This document shows, one piece after another, positions 8,318 through 17,993 of a stretch of 38,862 nucleotides of DNA. The notes below the pieces were generated by a model. That model did no database searches and had not been told where the DNA came from. It saw only the letters and a list, made by a program, of their open reading frames with translations. How positions within the stretch are numbered: position 1 is the first letter of the stretch; the number at the start of each line of letters is the position of its first letter. The position numbers and the translations under genes are program-made. The stretch comes from Candidatus Atribacteria bacterium UBA6251. Its GTDB lineage: Bacteria; Atribacterota; Phoenicimicrobiia; Phoenicimicrobiales; Phoenicimicrobiaceae. The stretch spans positions 1 to 38,862 of the forward strand of contig DJVR01000006.1 of the NCBI GenBank assembly GCA_002441285.1. The letters are read 5' to 3'.

Positions 8318-8593
8318 ATTTTTTTAAAATATTATTTAATAATCAAAATTTTCTCCATCAACTTAATTATATTACTTCATAATTTTCTTTTCATCTTCAA
8401 TATTTTATTTCTTAGCTGATTCTTTTAGATGAGATTCAGTAAAAAAGCTCACTCATTTTGCTAAATTATCAACACTCGATAAAATTCCTTTTCTAAGATA
8501 ATTCTTTACTTTAAAATTTTAATTTTAAATACCCTGCTAAGCCTCAATTAAGATTCTTTTTTTATCTTTTATTCATAGATTTTTAATTAATTA
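8318..8593. other. divergent intergenic region without further visible features
   Basis: An AT-rich stretch between the arg promoter and the MMPL operon promoter. I find no coding frame worth reporting and no GC-containing hairpin. Confidence 0.5.
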
Positions 8594-8623
8594 TTGACTT
8601 TCGACCGACTGGTCAGTTATAAT
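8594..8623 (+). promoter_or_regulatory. promoter with TetR-type operator in the spacer
   Basis: TTGACT (8594-8599) and TATAAT (8618-8623) are spaced 18 nt. The spacer contains GACCGACTGGTC (8603-8614), with GACC/GGTC arms around GACT. This resembles operators of TetR/AcrR-family regulators. Binding there would block RNA polymerase. The TetR gene at the end of the same operon (13526-14110) is the natural candidate, giving autorepression. The first gene starts about 45 nt downstream. Confidence 0.75.
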
Positions 8624-8668
8624 ATAAAAGTTAATAATCTTGACATTGATGAGAGGATCTAAAACTAA

Positions 8669-11452
8669 ATGATGCAAAAACTTGCTAATTTTATTACCAA
8701 ATTTGCCTGGCCAATACTTTTAACCATCATTACATTAACTATTTTAGCCGGAGTGCAACTAAAAAATCTTAAATTTGAAGATGATATTACTAAATATATA
8801 CCTGAAGATGACCCAGAAATAATATTTTATAACCAAGTAGTAGAAAAATTTGCTGGCTCCCAATCAGACATGGGAGTAATCGCTATAGAATATGAGGACC
8901 TTTTTCAAATAGAAAATTTACAATCTATCAAAAACATTGTAAACGAATTAGATAAAGCTCCCTATATTAAATCAGTAACTTCTTTTTTAAATATGCCAGA
9001 AATAATAAGTACCGAATTTGGTCTGGAAGTAAAAGACCTAGTAGAAGTATTCCCGGAAAATGAGAAAGAAGCAAAAGAATTAAAAGAATCCTTGTTAGAA
9101 AATAGCCTGGTACAGGGTAAGTTTATCTCCCCAGATGGAAAAGCAACTTTAATAATGATTGAACTTAGAAAAGGAATGGAGGGGAAAGAACTTAAAGATA
9201 ATTTAACTAAAATAGTAGACTCTCAAAAAGGAGATGCCATTCAAGTGCATTACTCTGGGCTACCCTTAGTTAGTTTAGAAATAGAAGAGAGTTCCCGAGA
9301 TACTATGAGATTAAGTATTATCGCCTTAATTTTAATGCTTTTTATTCTATATTTTTGCTTTCGGAGTATTCGAGGAGTTTTAATGCCCCTAATCGTTGCT
9401 TTTTTGTCTTCATTGTGGGTTTTAGGACTAGTAGCTTCTACTGGCCGAAGCGTTACAATGGTAGCTGCTACTTTGCCACTATTAATGATCGCCTTAGCCA
9501 CCGCTTATGGGATACATTTTATAAGCCGTTATTATGAAGAAAGACATAATTATGAGCCACTTAAAGCAGTCCAAATGACAATTCAAGATACTTTTGTTCC
9601 TATACTTATGAGCGCTCTTACTACTATGGCGGGATTTCTATCCCTGTCTGCAGCCATAGTAAGACCTGTTACTGAATTTGGTATTTTTTCTACTATGGGA
9701 ATGTTTTTCGCCTTCATCTTAGCAATATTCTTCCTTGGTTCATTTTTTAAGCTTTTTTACCCGCGCAAAATTCATAAAAAATTCTCTTCTGAAACCAAAG
9801 ATGTAATTAGCCTATTGTTGAATAAAATATTTCATTTGGTAACAGAAAAAAAGAAGACAGTTATTATTATAATATTACTTATATTAATAGGTGTTATTGC
9901 CTTTATACCTCAGGTCAAATCTAATTCCTCTATGGAATCAAGATTGGGAGAAAACAATCCGATTACCGAAACTCTAAACTACTTTAAAGATAAATTTGGA
10001 GGAGTAGATACACTCTATATTTATACCCAAGCAAATAACGTAAAAAATCCATATGTTTTAAGAGTGATTAAAAAGATAGAAGATTTTTCAGAAAGACTTC
10101 CCTCTCTAAAAGAGCCTTCATCAGTCAGTGATTTTTTAATTGATCTGAATGAGGCTATGGAAAATAAAAAAATAATTCCAGCCGATGAACAAAAAATTAA
10201 TAATCTTTGGTTTTTTGCCCAAGGCAATGATTATGTTACTTCTATGGTTGGAGATAAAGATGAAGATACCCTGGTATCTATTAGGACAAAAGAAATGACT
10301 TCTGATGCTCTAGATTTATCTATTGCCAAAATAAGGGAATATATAGATACTGTACCTAAAAGAGTAAGACAGGTTGATTTGACTTTATTACAAGAAGAGG
10401 AACGGAAAAATTATTATCCCTATCTAGCTGAGGAAATTATTTTATCTCTTCAGGCTAAAGGTTTAGAAATTAAAGATATAGAAAGTCTTAAAAAAGAACT
10501 CGTCTTTTTAGCTGCCCAACCTGTTTCAGAGTTTGAAGACCATAGCAAGGAATTCATTGATAAAATTTTATCGCTTTCTTCTCTGGAAATTGAGGATTTA
10601 GGAATATCTAAAGAAGACATTTATCCTCAACTTGCTGCTTATATCCAAAATAATCTACCAGCAGATACCTTTATAAATAAATTGATTAATGAATTGAATT
10701 TATCGGAAGATGATGCTTTATACTTACAAGAAATATTAGAAGATTCTCGGAAAATGGCTCAAGAAGCAGAAAAAATAAAAACTGTTCAATTAAAAACAGA
10801 AAAGATTATAGGTAAAAAATTAAGTGATGAAGAAAAGAATATTTTATGGTATCTACTCGATGATATAGTTTATATTCCCGATGATAATGGAGATATCAAA
10901 GTTTCTTTTCAGCTTAGTGGAACTCCAGTAATTACTGACCGGATAAATAATAGTTTATTCAGAGGACAGGTAAAAAGTATGCTTCTTGCTTTCTTGATGG
11001 TATTTGCCATGCTGGTAATTCAATTTAAATCACTAAAAATAGGATTATATGCCATAATACCCATTGTTTTAACTATAATTACTGCAGTAGGTGCGATGGG
11101 TATCTTCCAGATTGATTTAAATGTCGCTACTATGATGGTAACTAGTATTGCCATAGGAGCAGGAATAGATTATACCATTCACTACGTCTCTCGATATAAA
11201 ATTGAATTGAAAAAAAAGAATAAGAAAAATGCCCTAAAAGCAACTTTAAATGGAACTGGGAAAGCAATAATCTTTAATTCTCTGTCTGTTGCAACAGGTA
11301 CTTTCGTGCTCAGCTTCTCCAGTATTAAAATGATGGGAGCCTTTGGTCGATTAATCGGAAGTGTAATGATTGTAAGTGTTATATATACTTTATTACTTCT
11401 TCCCATATTATTAGATAAAGTCGATTTTAAAACCAAAAAGGAGGTAAAATAA
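8669..11452 (+). CDS. RND superfamily exporter (MMPL/COG1033 type)
   Basis: An inner-membrane transporter of the class that exports lipids or other hydrophobic molecules. About 12 membrane segments are visible: one at 14-31, five between 214 and 362, one at 397-414 and five between 769 and 915, with two large periplasmic loops (32-210 and 415-768). The TM10 motif GIDYTIHY holds the Asp834-Tyr835 pair used as a proton relay in MmpL3-like proteins. The TM4 equivalent reads TAYGIHF, without the Asp. The second loop has an extra charged helical stretch (about 562-740) with no counterpart in the first. The start is ATG at 8669 or the adjacent 8672, after GAGAGGA. Its stop overlaps the next start by one base. 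The substrate is unknown. Confidence 0.9.
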   Translation: MMQKLANFITKFAWPILLTIITLTILAGVQLKNLKFEDDITKYIPEDDPEIIFYNQVVEKFAGSQSDMGVIAIEYEDLFQIENLQSIKNIVNELDKAPYIKSVTSFLNMPEIISTEFGLEVKDLVEVFPENEKEAKELKESLLENSLVQGKFISPDGKATLIMIELRKGMEGKELKDNLTKIVDSQKGDAIQVHYSGLPLVSLEIEESSRDTMRLSIIALILMLFILYFCFRSIRGVLMPLIVAFLSSLWVLGLVASTGRSVTMVAATLPLLMIALATAYGIHFISRYYEERHNYEPLKAVQMTIQDTFVPILMSALTTMAGFLSLSAAIVRPVTEFGIFSTMGMFFAFILAIFFLGSFFKLFYPRKIHKKFSSETKDVISLLLNKIFHLVTEKKKTVIIIILLILIGVIAFIPQVKSNSSMESRLGENNPITETLNYFKDKFGGVDTLYIYTQANNVKNPYVLRVIKKIEDFSERLPSLKEPSSVSDFLIDLNEAMENKKIIPADEQKINNLWFFAQGNDYVTSMVGDKDEDTLVSIRTKEMTSDALDLSIAKIREYIDTVPKRVRQVDLTLLQEEERKNYYPYLAEEIILSLQAKGLEIKDIESLKKELVFLAAQPVSEFEDHSKEFIDKILSLSSLEIEDLGISKEDIYPQLAAYIQNNLPADTFINKLINELNLSEDDALYLQEILEDSRKMAQEAEKIKTVQLKTEKIIGKKLSDEEKNILWYLLDDIVYIPDDNGDIKVSFQLSGTPVITDRINNSLFRGQVKSMLLAFLMVFAMLVIQFKSLKIGLYAIIPIVLTIITAVGAMGIFQIDLNVATMMVTSIAIGAGIDYTIHYVSRYKIELKKKNKKNALKATLNGTGKAIIFNSLSVATGTFVLSFSSIKMMGAFGRLIGSVMIVSVIYTLLLLPILLDKVDFKTKKEVK

Positions 11453-12240
11453 TGAAAATAAGAAAATATTTTTTAATGATTATCGCTATTGTTCTACTTT
11501 TTTCTAATCTAATAACCTCAAAGCAGGTAGAAGCAGAACAACTACTTACCGTAGATGAAATTATGGATAAAATGGAAGAGACAGCACCTGATTTTACTAC
11601 CCAAAAAACTATTTCTGAAATGGTTATAATTGATGAAAAGGGGAATGAAGAAACCAGAAAAATGATAATGTTTTCCCAAAAAGAAGAAGATGACAAGACT
11701 AGTACCCTTATCCGATTCCTCTCTCCTAATTCAGTAAAAGGAGTAACCCTGCTCAATATTAACAATGGAGAAAAAATTTACCTCTATTTACCTGCTTATA
11801 ATAAACCAAGAAGAATTGCAGGAGCTTCTAAGCAGGAAGAGTTTATGGGGACAGGTCTATCTTATGAGGATATGAGCATGGATTATCAGGACAAAGATTA
11901 CACCAAAACTATATTAGAAGAAACCGAAAAGGAATTTAAAATTGAAGTTATTCCTCTTGGAGAAGATACTTCCTATAAAAAAATTATCCTCTGGGTGGAT
12001 AAAGAAAAATTTTATTCCAAAAAAGTTGAGTTCTATGATGAGGTGGAAAATCTAACTAAAACATTAGAAATTCAGAAAATCGAAATTGATGAAAAGGGTA
12101 AAATCACTCCTTTAGAAATAGAGTTTAGTGATTTAGAAAACAAAAAGAAAACTAAGATTATCATCAAGGAAATGGAATACAATATAGATTTATCGTCAGA
12201 CTTTTTTAGCCTTAGAACCCTTTCTAAACCAACACTTTAA
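11452..12240 (+). CDS. LolA-like periplasmic protein (outer membrane lipoprotein-sorting family)
   Basis: An N-terminal signal peptide (basic MKIRK, hydrophobic 6-22, then a likely cleavage near SKQVEA) is followed by a 230-residue all-beta, charged domain. The sequence pattern is that of the LolA-like family usually named outer membrane lipoprotein-sorting protein. MMPL-type exporters often have such a neighbour, thought to carry hydrophobic cargo across the periplasm. The start overlaps the MMPL stop (TAATG), so the two are translationally coupled. It lacks a lipobox cysteine, so it is probably soluble. The family call is good; the cargo is unknown. Confidence 0.82.
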   Translation: MKIRKYFLMIIAIVLLFSNLITSKQVEAEQLLTVDEIMDKMEETAPDFTTQKTISEMVIIDEKGNEETRKMIMFSQKEEDDKTSTLIRFLSPNSVKGVTLLNINNGEKIYLYLPAYNKPRRIAGASKQEEFMGTGLSYEDMSMDYQDKDYTKTILEETEKEFKIEVIPLGEDTSYKKIILWVDKEKFYSKKVEFYDEVENLTKTLEIQKIEIDEKGKITPLEIEFSDLENKKKTKIIIKEMEYNIDLSSDFFSLRTLSKPTL

Positions 12241-12290
12241 AATTAATAAAATAAGACAGTAAGGACTTATAAAAAGAGGGAGAAAAAATA

Positions 12291-13526
12291 ATGAAAAAAA
12301 TTATAATTATTACGATAATTTTAATAATCTGTTTTCTTTCCAATTCCGTTTATGCTCTAGAATTTTCTGGTAATTTAACCTATTCAAGTAGTTATAGCCC
12401 TTTTTCCAAAGACTTAAGTAATAGTTTGAAACTAGAAATAAAATCTTTTCATAGTTTTACTGATCAAATTTTTCTAGAAGGAGATTTAGTGCTTAGATAT
12501 ACTGACCGATTTCTGGATCAACCTCTTTTTATAATGCCTAAAGAATTCTATCTCAGCACTTATGATCTTATACCTAAAGTAGACGCTAAAGCAGGAATAT
12601 TAATCGAAAGCTGGGGCTCATCAGATATGTTCAGCCCTCTGGATAACTTCAATCCTTCACCCTTTGGTATATCCTTCACGGAAATATCTAATAAATTAGG
12701 GGTATGGGCAATTAATGCAAATTATTATATTGATAATACCACTTATCTGCAACTGGTTTATCTTCCTAATTTTGTGCCTAATCATTTAAATGAAGAATAC
12801 GAAAAACAATTATATCTAGGAATTTTTGCCCCCCAATTTCAAGAACAAGGCTTAGAAATTAATTCTATTAATTTGACCCACCATATTCCCGATCAACCAG
12901 TATGGGGAGTAAAGATAGGAAAAAGTTTTTCTTCTTTTGATGCTTACTTGAGTTATTATAGAGGTTATTACTTAAATTCTTATCCTCAACAGGTGGAACC
13001 GATAATAAATAATTCTGGAATGAGTTTGAATGTAAACCTAAGTCATCCAAAACGAGATATTCTGGGCTTAGAATTTCAGGGAGACTTTCCAGGTATAGAG
13101 GGGGCAACTTTGAGAGGAGATATAGCTTATATTCTCCCCGAAGCCTGGATGCTCCAGGGCAAATATTTATTAAAAGATCCTTACTTCAAAATCACTCTGG
13201 GTGCTGATTATACAACCTCTTCTAATCTTTACCTAAATTTAGCTTATGTCTATGGACTTACTTATGAAGAGGGAACAGACTGTTCTTCTTACCTCTTCTT
13301 AAATGCAAACCAGGAATTAGACTATAGTAAATTTACTCCTCAGTATATAGGTGGAATAAGCTTGCAAGATGGTAGTATGTTACATTCTTTGGGATTCAAT
13401 TATAATTTTTCGGATAATCTTTCTTTATCTCTTTCCTATCTATTAGTTATAGGAGAAAAAGATTCAAAATTCGGACAGGTAAAAAATAATGAAGGTCTAT
13501 TTCTAATAGGGGAGTGGTCTTTCTGA
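12291..13526 (+). CDS. probable outer-membrane beta-barrel protein
   Basis: It has a signal peptide at residues 1-22 (MKKIIIITIIL... ending VYALEF). The remaining 390 residues are rich in alternating aromatic/polar strands (for example LSLSLSYLLV near the end), with no membrane helices. The C-terminus is Trp-Ser-Phe; a terminal phenylalanine is the usual BAM-recognised ending. Its position after an MMPL exporter and a LolA-like protein suggests an outer-membrane receiver or pore for the exported cargo. DUF1302-type proteins are found in similar settings, but I cannot confirm that family. An AGAGGGAGA site lies upstream. Confidence 0.7.
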   Translation: MKKIIIITIILIICFLSNSVYALEFSGNLTYSSSYSPFSKDLSNSLKLEIKSFHSFTDQIFLEGDLVLRYTDRFLDQPLFIMPKEFYLSTYDLIPKVDAKAGILIESWGSSDMFSPLDNFNPSPFGISFTEISNKLGVWAINANYYIDNTTYLQLVYLPNFVPNHLNEEYEKQLYLGIFAPQFQEQGLEINSINLTHHIPDQPVWGVKIGKSFSSFDAYLSYYRGYYLNSYPQQVEPIINNSGMSLNVNLSHPKRDILGLEFQGDFPGIEGATLRGDIAYILPEAWMLQGKYLLKDPYFKITLGADYTTSSNLYLNLAYVYGLTYEEGTDCSSYLFLNANQELDYSKFTPQYIGGISLQDGSMLHSLGFNYNFSDNLSLSLSYLLVIGEKDSKFGQVKNNEGLFLIGEWSF

Positions 13527-14110
13527 TGGAAAACATCCTTAAACGAAGAGAAATGATTCTAAAAGCTGCCCAGGAAACTTTTTTTAGAAAAAGTTTTTAT
13601 GAAGCAACTATGGATGATATAGCTAAGCTATCAGGGATAAAAAAGCCTACTATTTATTATTATTTTTCTTCTAAGACAGATTTAGCTTCTGAGATTTTAG
13701 AAATATATATAAAAAAGACTTTTGATAAAATTAATGAGATTATCTCTGCCAATAAAGATATTAAAAAAAAGATAGAAATGTTGATTGACTATTATATTAA
13801 CCTCTTGGAAGAAGATGCTAAAATTTTTATCGTTATGGAAAGAATATTTTTTGATTTTATGCAAAAAGAGGAAAGCAAAAATAAGATTAATGAGTTATAT
13901 CAAAAACTACAAAATAAACAGAAAAAAACTGGTAAACTATTGGGAGAAATAAACTTAGTTTCGGGGGGGAAAATAAGGGGAGAATTATTTTTATTCTCTT
14001 TGATTGCTTCCCTAGGAAGGGTAATTTTCGAAAATACTTCCCAGGGTAAAAATACCAAAAAGGATGATCTTTTGAGTATTGGAGATATTTTTATCGCCTC
14101 AGTTCAATAA
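13526..14110 (+). CDS. TetR/AcrR family transcriptional regulator
   Basis: The N-terminal helix-turn-helix is clear (MDDIAKLSGIKKPTIYYYF then SSKTDL, about residues 30-55), followed by an all-helical ligand domain of about 130 residues. The frame is open to a GTG at 13514, but ATG at 13526 overlaps the barrel stop (TGATG) and has AGGGGAG upstream, so I use 13526 (194 aa). As the last gene of the exporter operon, with a TetR-like palindrome in the operon promoter, it most likely represses its own operon until a ligand, perhaps the exporter substrate, binds. Confidence 0.92.
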   Translation: MENILKRREMILKAAQETFFRKSFYEATMDDIAKLSGIKKPTIYYYFSSKTDLASEILEIYIKKTFDKINEIISANKDIKKKIEMLIDYYINLLEEDAKIFIVMERIFFDFMQKEESKNKINELYQKLQNKQKKTGKLLGEINLVSGGKIRGELFLFSLIASLGRVIFENTSQGKNTKKDDLLSIGDIFIASVQ

Positions 14111-14148
14111 ATTATTAATAAATAGTTAATTGTTATGAATAAAATAAA

Positions 14149-14163
14149 TGGAAAAATTTTCCA
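14149..14163. terminator. small AT hairpin between convergent operons
   Basis: TGGAAAAATTTTCCA is a perfect palindrome in the short gap between the TetR gene and the convergent M42 peptidase. It could be a weak bidirectional terminator, but the stem is mostly A:T. Confidence 0.25.
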
Positions 14164-14194
14164 GAAATGAAGTTTCACAATTTTTACTTTTTTC

Positions 14195-15208
14195 TTATTC
14201 TATACTAATTAAAAGAAGTAATTTTAGAGTATTATAATAATCAGCTATACTCATCATCTCTACCTGACTGTGAGTATATTTTACTGGAATACACAAAGGA
14301 ATTGAATTTAATCCCGCTTCAAAAGCAGCTGCTGAATCAGTGCTTCCCCCAGTGGCAATCTCCTGAACTTTTATTGCATTTTTTTGTGCAATCTCTTTTA
14401 TAAAATCCCTGAGCTTCAATGAAGATATTCCCTTTCTATCTGCTAACCTAATTACCGGTCCGTCCCCAGTGCGAGCAGGACTTTGATGAAAGTTTCCCCA
14501 GGGAAGATTACCTGCTGATACTGTATCTAAAACATAGATTTCATCAAAAGAATTTCGAGCAGTAAAAGCTTGTGCTCCGCGCAATCCAGTCTCTTCCTGA
14601 ATAGTCCATACTAAGGTTATAGTATTTTGGGGAGAATTATGAAGGAATTCATCCAAAAGAAGCAAATTTAATACACACCCGACTCGATCATCAAGCGCCC
14701 TAGTAACAATATATTTTCCATCAATAATTGTAAAATCATTTTTTAATCTGGCTGGTAAGATGGGAATAATTCCTTTTCTCCTCGCTTCTTGATCATTTTC
14801 TACCCCAATATCTATATATAGGTCATCCCAATTCAATACTTTTTCTAATTCTTTATTCTTTGACAAATGAGGAGGTTTAAGTCCAATTATACCTTGAATT
14901 ATTTCTCGTTCTGTTAATATTTCCACTACCCGATTATATACTCCTCTAACATCCCAACCACCTATAGGTTTAAACCTTAAATAACCATTTGTCTCTACAT
15001 AATTTATCAAAAACCCAAGCTCATCCATATGAGCCATAAAAGCAATTCTTTTCCCTTTATTACCTATCGTAGTAAAAAGATTACCTACCCTATCTTCTTT
15101 AAATTCTACTTGTGGAAATAACTTTTTTATTTTTTCTTTTACAGGTCCTTCAAAACCACTTATACCAAAAGTATATACCAATTCTTTTAAAATCTTAATT
15201 TTATCCAT
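14195..15208 (-). CDS. M42 family metallo-aminopeptidase
   Basis: A cytoplasmic dinuclear metal aminopeptidase of the PepA/TET/FrvX type. Expected ligands and catalytic residues are all visible: H60 and D62 (MAHMDELGF), D174 (ALDDRVGC), the E205-E206 pair (QEETGLRG), D228 (VLDTVSAG) and H313 (YTHSQVEM). Its 337 aa is a standard length. TAGGAGG lies before the ATG and includes the TAG stop of tldE. Only eight bases separate it from tldE, so it is cotranscribed with tldD-tldE and probably finishes the breakdown of the same peptides. Confidence 0.93.
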   Translation of the reverse strand: MDKIKILKELVYTFGISGFEGPVKEKIKKLFPQVEFKEDRVGNLFTTIGNKGKRIAFMAHMDELGFLINYVETNGYLRFKPIGGWDVRGVYNRVVEILTEREIIQGIIGLKPPHLSKNKELEKVLNWDDLYIDIGVENDQEARRKGIIPILPARLKNDFTIIDGKYIVTRALDDRVGCVLNLLLLDEFLHNSPQNTITLVWTIQEETGLRGAQAFTARNSFDEIYVLDTVSAGNLPWGNFHQSPARTGDGPVIRLADRKGISSLKLRDFIKEIAQKNAIKVQEIATGGSTDSAAAFEAGLNSIPLCIPVKYTHSQVEMMSIADYYNTLKLLLLISIE

Positions 15209-15216
15209 TTTTCCTC

Positions 15217-16560
15217 CTAAAAACTTGTTTTACTGGAAAAGGTAAAATTGTTAGTTCGAATATAGGGAGCAACCGTGGAACCAACCCATCCTGCTTTGGC
15301 CTCTCTCTCTCGAGAGATTAGATCAACGGCTTTAAACATATCTATAACTGAAGTATTAAAACGCATATTTTTTATGGCTTTGCTTATTTTACCATCCTCC
15401 ACCAGGAAAGTACCATCACGAGTCATTCCAGTCAATTGAGCACTCATAGGATTAAGTACATTAACATAGTGTAATCTAGATATTAAAATACCCCTTTCGG
15501 TACGAGAAATCATTTCATCTCGACTAACTGTACCTCCTTCCAGGGCTAAATTAAAAGGAAGTGCTCCCCAGGAAGCATCTTCTCCCGACAGAGTATTTCC
15601 GGTACATTTCTGGTTATATTTTAATGCGGTAAGGTAATCATATACTCCATCCCTCACTATACCCTTTTCAATAAGGTAAACTTTTTCCCTAGGGTATCCT
15701 ACTACATCAAAAGGAATAGGTAAGGCTAATTCATCAAAAGGGTCATCAGCCAAATTTATTATATCTGGAAAAATCTTTTCATTTTCATAGTTACAGACAA
15801 AACTTTTACCTTCCTTAATAGCCTTACCATTAAAAGCCATATAACCTGTATAATTCAATATATCTGAGGTAGCTTCAGGAGAAAGAATTACAGTATAAAT
15901 TCCTGGTTCAAGATCTATTTGTTCTGTATTTCTTAAACCAGTTTCTAGTAATTCATTAATTATACTATCCACCTTAAAATGGTTGATATCATAATCTAAA
16001 AAAGAAGCTTGAGCAGTAGAACCATCTTTAGTAATAACACAATTAAAATCTACTTTAGTATTTTTATCCAGGGCAAATAAACCTTTTGAGTTCCCTACCA
16101 TCATTGTATTTTGTTCAGAACTAAAAGCTCCTGCTGCTTTAAATCCTTCCTGACCTACTCCTAAAATAATCTGTTTTACTATTCGAGCTTTCTTTTTAGG
16201 TGAAAGGTTTGCGGTATCTTTAGAATATTTACCCTGAATATTATAATTCTGATGAGGAATTAGACGATAAGTAAAATTTAAAGGAGGGACAATATGGGCA
16301 ATATTAATTGCCTTTTGTAGCCCTTCAAATATAGCTGCCTTATCCAGGTTATCCACTCGTACTGATCCTATTCTATCCCCTATTATAACTTTTAAAGTTA
16401 AATGTAAGGTAGATTCTGCTACATTCTGATGAATATAAGATTCGGCAAATCTGGTCAATTCAAACTTTTCTTCAGTTAGAACTACTTCAAAATCATAACC
16501 TGGATTAATCTTCTCTTTAATCTTTTGAATTAATTCTTTACCTTGTGCTAATTCAATCAT
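15217..16560 (-). CDS. pmbA: TldE/PmbA-type subunit of the TldD/E peptidase
   Basis: The non-catalytic partner of the TldD/E heterodimer. It has the family fold (EDASWGALPFNLALEGG, MSAQLTGMTRDGTFLVEDG) but no HExxxH motif, as expected for TldE. The 447-aa length is right. Its ATG overlaps the tldD stop by four bases (ATGA), so subunit production is coupled. Known TldD/E complexes degrade unfolded peptides and process peptide natural products or toxins. No peptide precursor gene is visible beside it. Confidence 0.93.
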   Translation of the reverse strand: MIELAQGKELIQKIKEKINPGYDFEVVLTEEKFELTRFAESYIHQNVAESTLHLTLKVIIGDRIGSVRVDNLDKAAIFEGLQKAINIAHIVPPLNFTYRLIPHQNYNIQGKYSKDTANLSPKKKARIVKQIILGVGQEGFKAAGAFSSEQNTMMVGNSKGLFALDKNTKVDFNCVITKDGSTAQASFLDYDINHFKVDSIINELLETGLRNTEQIDLEPGIYTVILSPEATSDILNYTGYMAFNGKAIKEGKSFVCNYENEKIFPDIINLADDPFDELALPIPFDVVGYPREKVYLIEKGIVRDGVYDYLTALKYNQKCTGNTLSGEDASWGALPFNLALEGGTVSRDEMISRTERGILISRLHYVNVLNPMSAQLTGMTRDGTFLVEDGKISKAIKNMRFNTSVIDMFKAVDLISREREAKAGWVGSTVAPYIRTNNFTFSSKTSF

Positions 16561-17993
16561 CTGGAAGCACCTACCTTTATTTTTCTAAATCGAGCTGGAG
16601 AGGTCCCGTGACCTACATGCATTAACTGCTCGGGTTGGCCTTTACCACAATTATTCACCCCCCAAACTCTCCAGTATTTCTGATCAGCTACTCCATCACA
16701 AGACTTCCAAAATTCAGGGGTAATTCCTTGATAGAAAGCATTTTTATACCATTTTCCAACCTTCCCGTTCTTAACCTCCCGCGCAATCTCTGTACCAAAT
16801 TGGAAATTCAATCTTTTATCATCAATACTCCAGCTTTTATTACAATCTAAATATAATCCTTTTTTAATACCATCCAGAAGTTCATCCCATCCAAAATTTC
16901 CGGGTAATAGATTTATATTGGTCATTCTCACCAGAGGAATATGATTCCAACTTTGAGCTCGGGCAGCGCCATTGCTGGGAATTCCTAATTTAAAGGCATC
17001 TTCTCTAGAGGTTAAATAACCTACAAACTTACCCTGCTTAACTAAATAACTTCTAGAAGCTGGGACTCCTTCATCATCAAAACCAAAAGTACCTAGCCCT
17101 CCCGGTACCGTAGCATCTGCTACAATATTAACCTGTGAGCTTCCATAGGTAAAAGTATTTAACTTGTCTAAAGTTAAGAAGCTTCCTCCGGCAAAACTAA
17201 TCTCTTTCCCCAGCACTCTATCTAATTCTGCCGGGTGGCCACAAGACTCATGAACCTGCAGAGCAAGTTGTGATCCTCCCAATACAATATCCATCACCCC
17301 TTCAGGGGCATAGGGAGCAACCAAAAGCTGGTTTGCTTCTTCAGCTATTCTTTCAGCATTTTTTAAAAGATCCATCTCTTCAATAAATTCATATCCTCGA
17401 GTGGCATAGTCACCATCAAAACTAGAAGGGTAGGAACGTCTTTGAAAATCTCTTTCTCCAATTGCATAGGCATTAATTCCTCCTCCTGATTCAAAAATGG
17501 TTTGTTCAATTTCAGATCCTTCCGTAGATATAAAAATCTTAAAAGTTTTAAAAAAATTTAAGACTCCTTCACTCTTTTTTACTTTATCTTTTAACATCGC
17601 TTTAGTAGATTTAACCAAAAGATCAATCTTTTCTGCTGAACTAACCTGAAAAGGGTCCTTATAGATAGGGGTAATATATTTATCTAACTGTTTATCCTGA
17701 GGGGCTAACTGGATATCATCTTTTTTACAAAGGGTAGAAGCTTGGGCTATCTTTAGTGCTTTTTCTGCTGTCTTTAATAAAATCTCTTCCCTTAGATCAT
17801 AAGTAGAAGCAAACCCCCAAGCACCATTCGCTAAAACCCTTATTCCAACTCCTCGATCAGTGGAAAGATTATAGGAAGAAAGAATACCATTCTCTGCTAC
17901 AATTTTCTCCTCCTCTAACTGAACGAATCTTATATCGGCATAAGAAGCTTTAGTCGATAACCAATCTAAAACATTTTTTAGTATCTTTTTCAA
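16557..17993 (-). CDS. tldD: TldD metallopeptidase catalytic subunit
   Basis: The zinc peptidase subunit of TldD/E. The HExxxH motif is H248-E249-SCG-H253, and the C-terminal region has the conserved NNCGKGQPEQ with its cysteine, followed by MHVGHG. Its 478 aa is normal. The start is TTG at 17993 with GGGAGGG about eight bases upstream. It is the first gene of the tldD-tldE-M42 operon. Confidence 0.94.
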   Translation of the reverse strand: MKKILKNVLDWLSTKASYADIRFVQLEEEKIVAENGILSSYNLSTDRGVGIRVLANGAWGFASTYDLREEILLKTAEKALKIAQASTLCKKDDIQLAPQDKQLDKYITPIYKDPFQVSSAEKIDLLVKSTKAMLKDKVKKSEGVLNFFKTFKIFISTEGSEIEQTIFESGGGINAYAIGERDFQRRSYPSSFDGDYATRGYEFIEEMDLLKNAERIAEEANQLLVAPYAPEGVMDIVLGGSQLALQVHESCGHPAELDRVLGKEISFAGGSFLTLDKLNTFTYGSSQVNIVADATVPGGLGTFGFDDEGVPASRSYLVKQGKFVGYLTSREDAFKLGIPSNGAARAQSWNHIPLVRMTNINLLPGNFGWDELLDGIKKGLYLDCNKSWSIDDKRLNFQFGTEIAREVKNGKVGKWYKNAFYQGITPEFWKSCDGVADQKYWRVWGVNNCGKGQPEQLMHVGHGTSPARFRKIKVGASR

